From the NCBI GenBank assembly GCA_031413415.1, contig JANOET010000370.1, positions 1 through 10,365 of the forward strand: 10,365 nt of DNA. Reading direction: 5' to 3'. Positions 7,181 to 10,365 of this stretch are shown piece after piece (the first letter of the stretch is position 1; each line of letters starts with the position of its first letter). A model generated the notes under the pieces. It saw only the letters and a list, made by a program, of their open reading frames with translations, had not been told where the DNA came from and did no database searches. The position numbers and the translations under genes are program-made. The DNA is from UBA668 sp031413415 (lineage in GTDB: Bacteria; Actinomycetota; Acidimicrobiia; Acidimicrobiales; Ilumatobacteraceae).

Positions 7181-8334
7181 GCGTTGGCGCTGTGCACGGC
7201 GACGGCCTGCAGGAACGCCTCGTGATGGGCCTCGAAGTTGGTTTTCTCGCCCATCGTCGTGCCGTAGGTGCGGGTGGCCGACAGCTTCACGATGGTGACG
7301 CCGTCACGCGGTGACACGAACACCCACTGGTTGTAGACGCCGATCGCGCTGTACTGGTCGAGCCCACCGGCGATGAGCCACCACTGGTAGCCGTACCCGT
7401 CGGGCAGGTTCTTGCCGGCGATCACCGGGCTGCCCCACTGCACGTGCGGGGCATCGGGCACCACCGATGCGGCCACCCAGTCGGCGGGCACCACCTGGCG
7501 GCCGTTCCACTCGCCACCGCAGCGGTACAGCTCGCCCAGCTTGGCGAAGTCGCGGGCCGTGAGGTTGATGCCGCCGAACGCCATCTCTCGACCCTGCGAG
7601 TCGATCAGCCAATAGCCGTCGGACTCCATGCCCAGCGGTTCGTAGAGGTGCTCCTGCATGTAGTCGGTGATGGAGCGGCCGGTTGCCCGCACCAGCAGCG
7701 CGCCGAGCGCCTGGGTGTCGGTGGAGTTGTACTGGCACACGGTGCCGGGCGGAACGTCGCCGGGGGCCGACGCCACGAACGCGTCGAGGCTGCCGCGGGG
7801 CCCCATCGCCGCGCCGAGGCGCACGACGTCGGAGGTGCGGTCGCTGTAGTCCTCGTTCCAGCGGGCACCCGACGACATCTGCAGCACGTCCTTGATGCGC
7901 ACCCCGTCGTACGCCGAGCCCGGCTCGACGTCGATGTAGTCGCTGATCGGGTCGTCGATGGAGCGGATGTGGCCCAGGCCGACCGCGATGCCCACGAGCG
8001 CCGACACGAAGCTCTTCCCCACCGACCACGAGATCCACTGCACGTCGCGGCCGCCGGTCAGGCGGTACTGCTCGTGCACCACCTGGCCGTCACGCAGCAC
8101 CAGCAGCGCGGCGGTGTCGGTGACGTCGAGGAAGTGCTCGGTGTCGACCGGTCTTCCTGCGAGATCGAACGTGCTCGGCAGGTCGACAGCCTGCCCGTCC
8201 GGGAACCGGTATGGCGTCGTACTGGCCGTCATTCGGGTGCTGGGCAGCAACCGGTACAGGCGATCGAAGTGCTCGTGCTGCGGCACGCCGGTGAACAGGC
8301 CGATGGTCGCGAAGGCGGAGGGGTTCTCGGACAT
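7177..8334 (-). CDS. Serine hydrolase, class C beta-lactamase family (6-aminohexanoate-dimer hydrolase-like)
   Basis: A 385-residue protein of the Beta-lactamase (PF00144) fold, which hydrolyses amide or ester bonds with an active-site serine. The SxxK motif is S104-VGK107 (ISWSVGKSFVS), where Ser is the nucleophile and Lys the base. The YxS/YxN tyrosine motif is Y202-N-S204 (CQYNSTDTQALG). The DVLQMSSG segment at 149-156 and the GYGYQWW stretch at 313-319 are typical of the NylB-like branch. The third motif is less clear; the GVYNQ segment at 332-336 is in the right place. No signal peptide is visible, so a cytoplasmic location is likely. The ATG at 8334-8332 follows a TACGAT box by 6 bases, consistent with a leaderless mRNA. 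A later Met at residue 35 is a possible alternative start. The long upstream extension of this frame, antisense to the PanB-like gene, is a high-GC artefact. The natural substrate is unknown; family members range from esterases to peptidases. Confidence 0.9.
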   Translation of the reverse strand: MSENPSAFATIGLFTGVPQHEHFDRLYRLLPSTRMTASTTPYRFPDGQAVDLPSTFDLAGRPVDTEHFLDVTDTAALLVLRDGQVVHEQYRLTGGRDVQWISWSVGKSFVSALVGIAVGLGHIRSIDDPISDYIDVEPGSAYDGVRIKDVLQMSSGARWNEDYSDRTSDVVRLGAAMGPRGSLDAFVASAPGDVPPGTVCQYNSTDTQALGALLVRATGRSITDYMQEHLYEPLGMESDGYWLIDSQGREMAFGGINLTARDFAKLGELYRCGGEWNGRQVVPADWVAASVVPDAPHVQWGSPVIAGKNLPDGYGYQWWLIAGGLDQYSAIGVYNQWVFVSPRDGVTIVKLSATRTYGTTMGEKTNFEAHHEAFLQAVAVHSANA

Positions 8335-8382
8335 GGGCGGATCGTACGACGCCGACTCACCGGACGGTAGCGTCCGACGGCA
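8335..8382. promoter_or_regulatory. 48-bp divergent promoter region with two leaderless-type -10 boxes
   Basis: On the plus strand TAGCGT (8368-8373) ends 9 bases before the PanB-like ATG. On the minus strand TACGAT (8346-8341) ends 6 bases before the hydrolase ATG. Both match TANNNT at the spacing expected for leaderless transcripts, and neither gene has a convincing Shine-Dalgarno sequence. The boxes are only ~21 bases apart, so polymerase binding would be mutually exclusive and the two genes may compete for transcription (inference). Confidence 0.45.
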
Positions 8383-9207
8383 ATGACCAGGATCTTGGAC
8401 TTCAACGGTCGCGACGCAGATCGCACGGTCACCGTCGCCTCCATCTCCGCGCTGAAGGGCAGCGGGCGTCAGTACGTGCAGGTGACCGCAGCAACCGAAG
8501 AGGAAGCCGCCGCCGCCGAGGCTGCGGGCATCGACATGGTCGTGTGCCTTGCGGCATCGGTGCCCGAGGTCCGGCGTGGCTCGAGCCGGCTGTTCGTGAC
8601 CGCAGCCATCGACTTCGGGGGCGAGGTCACGCTCGACGAGCTGCTCGCAACGGCGTTCCGCTCGCTGAGTGCCGGCGCCGACGCGGTCATCACCGCGCGT
8701 CGACTCGACGCCGTGCGACTCCTCGCCGACGAGGGTGTGCCGGTGATGGGCCACCTCGGGTTCGTGCCCAAGCGATCCAGTCAGTTCGGTGGCGTTCGCT
8801 CGGTGGGCCGCACGGCCGACGAGGCGGCGGCGCTCTGGCAGCAGTTCCGGAAACTCGAGGACGCCGGTGCCTTCGCCGTCGAGTGCGAGCTCATCCCTGC
8901 GCAGGTGCTGGCCGAGATCACGCCGCGGACCGGCATGGCCACCATCTCGCTCGGATCGGGCCGCGACGCCGACGTGATGTTCCTCTTCCAGTCCGACGTG
9001 GTCGGCGAGAGTCCGCGCATACCGCGGCACGCTCGCGCGTACGGCGACGTGGCCTCGCTGCAGCGTCGCATCGCCGAGGAAAGGGTGCGGGCACTGTCGG
9101 CATTCCGTGCCGACGTGCTGAGCGGCGGCTTCCCCGACGACACCGAGGTCGGTCGCATCGACCCTACCGAGCTTGCCGCCTTCGTCGACGCCCTCGACCC
9201 CACCTGA
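8383..9207 (+). CDS. PanB-like (ketopantoate hydroxymethyltransferase family) protein lacking the metal-ligand residues
   Basis: A 274-residue protein with the layout of PanB, the (beta/alpha)8 enzyme that makes ketopantoate for pantothenate and CoA. The C-terminal half is clear: GHLGFVPK at 123-130, QFGGVRSVGRT at 134-144, then LEDAGAFAVECELIPAQVLAEIT with E169 where PanB has its catalytic Glu (E181 in E. coli), and a diverged glycine-rich LGSGRDADVMFLFQSD. The N-terminal half differs. The VGDSLG metal site reads VCLAASV. About 20-25 residues containing the conserved 'G..STLPVT' stretch are missing. The LLADLPF Asp position reads TAAIDF, and the KIEGG Glu position reads ITARR. By eye all three Mg ligands (D45, D84, E114 in E. 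coli) are lost, so ordinary ketopantoate synthesis is doubtful. It is divergent from the hydrolase and 170 bases before the ferredoxin frame. No panC or panD is visible. Family level is likely, function unknown. Confidence 0.8.
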   Translation: MTRILDFNGRDADRTVTVASISALKGSGRQYVQVTAATEEEAAAAEAAGIDMVVCLAASVPEVRRGSSRLFVTAAIDFGGEVTLDELLATAFRSLSAGADAVITARRLDAVRLLADEGVPVMGHLGFVPKRSSQFGGVRSVGRTADEAAALWQQFRKLEDAGAFAVECELIPAQVLAEITPRTGMATISLGSGRDADVMFLFQSDVVGESPRIPRHARAYGDVASLQRRIAEERVRALSAFRADVLSGGFPDDTEVGRIDPTELAAFVDALDPT

Positions 9208-9236
9208 TCGCGCCCGGCGGGCGCGGCGAGGTGGGG
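9198..9236 (+). terminator. Nested GC-rich hairpin at the end of the PanB-like gene
   Basis: The outer stem is 8 bp: CCCCACCT (9198-9205) pairs with AGGTGGGG (9229-9236). Inside it a 7-bp stem, CGCGCCC (9209-9215) with GGGCGCG (9219-9225), closes a 3-base GGC loop. The outer 5' arm is made of the last two codons and the first T of the TGA stop. No proper T-run follows, only CCTTTGG at 9244-9250, so it would be an actinobacterial-type terminator without a U-tract, or an RNA 3'-end stabiliser. Confidence 0.6.
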
Positions 9237-9250
9237 CAAGGGTCCTTTGG

Positions 9251-9276
9251 CCCGGGCGGAGGGTGCCCGGGGGCAC
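9251..9276. repeat. Overlapping GC-rich inverted repeats after the hairpin
   Basis: CCCGGGC (9251-9257) can pair with GCCCGGG (9265-9271). Alternatively GTGCCC (9263-9268) can pair with GGGCAC (9271-9276), with only 2 bases between them. The two structures exclude each other. They may back up the hairpin just upstream. The remaining spacer (9277-9365) shows no other convincing motif. Confidence 0.35.
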
Positions 9277-9365
9277 TGTGCCGCGTGCGCCACCTGGGGC
9301 GATGATCGACCCAGGAATCCACATCCGCGCAATGTCGGGTGCCGTCATCGACACCCGCCGGTCCG

Positions 9366-9374
9366 AAGGGTGAT
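9366..9374 (+). promoter_or_regulatory. Shine-Dalgarno-like sequence for the ferredoxin frame
   Basis: AAGGGTGAT resembles the anti-SD complement AAGGAGGTGAT with a gap and ends 3 bases before GTG 9378. It supports this start over GTG 9339, which is in frame and would add 13 residues. ATG 9373 is in another frame. Confidence 0.45.
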
Positions 9375-9377
9375 GCC

Positions 9378-10365
9378 GTGTCCACCATCGACGAGCGACC
9401 GCTGCCGTCGCTGCTGCCGGAGTACTGCAAGGGCTGCGGCCGGTGCATCACCGCGTGCACGAAGGACTGCATCTCGGTCAAGGCGGCCGGCTTGCCCAGC
9501 ATCGTGGTGGCGCCCCAAGCCGGGGTCCAGATTCCCGCGGCGATCAATCAACAACCAGCGAGTCTTTCGGTGAACGAGCTCGCTCCAGCCAGCTTCACGG
9601 CGGGAGCCGTCGGCAATCCCGTCCCGACGTTGCAGTGGTATCGGAACAACAGCGTGATTCCCGGCGCGACCAACGCCACCTATACGCTCAGCGTGGCTGC
9701 GCTGACCAACAACAACGCCAGCTTCAAGCTGGTCGCGGCTAATGTCATCAGCACCACCAACTACACCGCCATCAGCAGCAATGCCACGTTGCTTGTCATC
9801 GCGGACACCAACCGTCCGGTCTTGTTGGGCGCCCAATCCCTGGGATTGAGTCAGGTGCAGGTGACGTTGTCGGAGCGCATCACGCTGACAACCGCCACGA
9901 ATCTGGCCAACTATGCGATCGCCGGCACGAACGGCGCCCTGGCCATTTTCAGCGCCACCCCAGACGGTTCGCAAAGCAATATCGTGCTCAGCGTGGGGGC
10001 CATGATTGATGGCGCGGTGTACCTCGTGACCGTAAACAATCTAGCCGATCCCTCGGCCGCCGGGAATGTCGTTGCTCCCAATTCTCAAACCAACTTCCTG
10101 GGAAGCAGCTACGCGCTGCTCGCCGTCGGCAATCCCACGCCGACGGGCAGTCAGGTTACGGTGGGAAATGGATACAACATTACCGGCGGCGGTGCGGATC
10201 TGGGCGGCGTGAGTGATCAGTTCCAATTCAGCTACCAACTGCGCAGCGGCGATTTTGATTTCAAGGTGCGGCTCGATTCGGTGAGTCTGGCGGACGCTTG
10301 GTCGGAAGCTGGCCTGGTCGCGCGGGAAAACCTCACAACCGGCGCCCGCTCGGCCGGAGTGTTGG
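9378..10365 (+). CDS. [4Fe-4S] ferredoxin start joined in frame to Ig-like/LamG-like surface protein (3' open; probable chimera)
   Basis: The frame is open from GTG 9378 to the window edge: 329 codons, no stop. Residues 1-44 look like the first half of a ferredoxin of the 2-oxoacid:ferredoxin oxidoreductase delta type: LLPEYCKGCGRCITACTKDCISV, with cluster cysteines C17, C20, C23 and C27 and an extra C31. A second cysteine group, expected in such proteins, is absent. From about residue 52 the protein is of another kind. Residues ~56-141 are an Ig-like domain (QQPASLSV, then PTLQWYRNNSVIPGATNATYTL). Residues ~143-242 are a Big/SbsA-like domain starting DTNRPVLLGA. Residues ~242-329 are the start of a LamG/DUF1349-like domain (GGGADLGGVSDQFQFSYQ, GDFDFKVRLDSV, AGLVAREN). 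Such chains are typical of secreted Verrucomicrobia/Planctomycetes proteins. A cytosolic ferredoxin leading into these, with no signal peptide and a sharp codon-usage change, is best read as two partial genes joined artificially. Confidence 0.7.
   Translation, partial: MSTIDERPLPSLLPEYCKGCGRCITACTKDCISVKAAGLPSIVVAPQAGVQIPAAINQQPASLSVNELAPASFTAGAVGNPVPTLQWYRNNSVIPGATNATYTLSVAALTNNNASFKLVAANVISTTNYTAISSNATLLVIADTNRPVLLGAQSLGLSQVQVTLSERITLTTATNLANYAIAGTNGALAIFSATPDGSQSNIVLSVGAMIDGAVYLVTVNNLADPSAAGNVVAPNSQTNFLGSSYALLAVGNPTPTGSQVTVGNGYNITGGGADLGGVSDQFQFSYQLRSGDFDFKVRLDSVSLADAWSEAGLVARENLTTGARSAGVL
9471..9545. other. Compositional breakpoint, probable assembly or recombination junction
   Basis: In the frame starting at 9378, 45 of the first 46 codons end in G or C. 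From codon 47 (CAA at 9516), 11 of the next 30 end in A or T, and from 9601 to the end about 59 of 255 do. The protein type changes in the same interval, from a cysteine-cluster ferredoxin to beta-sandwich repeats. No insertion-sequence ends, tRNA or attachment-site-like repeat is visible at the join. The exact base cannot be fixed from this sequence alone. Confidence 0.65.

Noticed and set aside
8335..9354. Minus-strand frame continuing upstream of the hydrolase for another 340 codons, giving a 725-residue protein
   Set aside because: It is antisense to the PanB-like gene and of low-complexity Arg/Gly/His composition. The hydrolase has a normal start at 8334 with a promoter box; open antisense frames are expected at this GC content.
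9471..9545. Mobile-element or phage-integration boundary as the cause of the composition change
   Set aside because: No terminal inverted repeats, target duplication, integrase or tRNA is visible near the break, so a chimera is the simpler reading, though integration cannot be excluded.
9345..9974. Minus-strand open frame of 209 codons across the ferredoxin/Ig junction
   Set aside because: The plus frame gives recognisable cysteine-cluster and Ig-like/LamG-like sequence; the minus frame has no family features.
1..10365. CRISPR arrays, tRNA or rRNA genes, riboswitches, tandem repeats
   Set aside because: Reading both strands, I saw no regularly spaced repeats, cloverleaf-like segments or conserved RNA motifs. 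Intergenic spaces are mostly under 100 bases; the largest, about 170 bases, holds only the hairpins described.

Overview
The window is almost entirely high-GC, densely packed bacterial DNA. Overlapping ATGA gene junctions, codons nearly always ending in G or C, and TANNNT boxes a few bases before start codons suggest an actinobacterium. An Acidimicrobiia-like lineage would fit, but that is a guess. The last ~830 bases look different in base composition and protein content. They resemble secreted multi-domain proteins of Verrucomicrobia or Planctomycetes, so the right end may be an assembly chimera.

Layout from left to right. (1) Positions 1-153 hold the last 50 codons of a gene that resembles the C-terminus of DabA (DUF2309). 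(2) A TetR-family regulator (234-848) is followed by a 22-bp near-perfect palindrome (831-852). The palindrome sits over its stop codon and just upstream of the next gene, and is a good operator candidate. (3) A tight five-gene cluster (919-7170) follows: a carotenoid-cleavage-oxygenase family enzyme, a branched-chain-amino-acid-type substrate-binding lipoprotein, a fused LivH-LivM permease, and LivG-like and LivF-like ATPases. Gaps are 5 and 24 bases, then two 4-base overlaps. (4) A convergent serine hydrolase of the class C beta-lactamase/6-aminohexanoate-dimer-hydrolase type lies on the minus strand (7177-8334). The two converging stop codons are embedded in a perfect 14-bp palindrome. (5) Divergent from the hydrolase, with only 48 bp between them, is a PanB-like protein (8383-9207). 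It keeps the PanB C-terminal half but appears to lack all three metal-ligand residues. Its stop codon lies in a strong nested hairpin. (6) An open reading frame starting at GTG 9378 runs off the right end. It begins as a [4Fe-4S] ferredoxin and continues in frame into Ig-like and LamG/DUF1349-like domains. This frame is uninterrupted and is a real candidate gene or chimera.

How the genes may work together (inference). The TetR regulator probably controls an uptake-and-cleavage operon: the ABC transporter imports a small molecule, and the iron-dependent oxygenase cleaves a carbon-carbon double bond in it or in a related compound. The substrate cannot be read from the sequence. No tRNA, rRNA, CRISPR array, insertion sequence or replication origin was seen. 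No fully new multi-gene system is evident. The observations most worth checking are the PanB-like protein without metal ligands, the TetR/palindrome/oxygenase/transporter unit, and the in-frame compositional break at about 9.5 kb.
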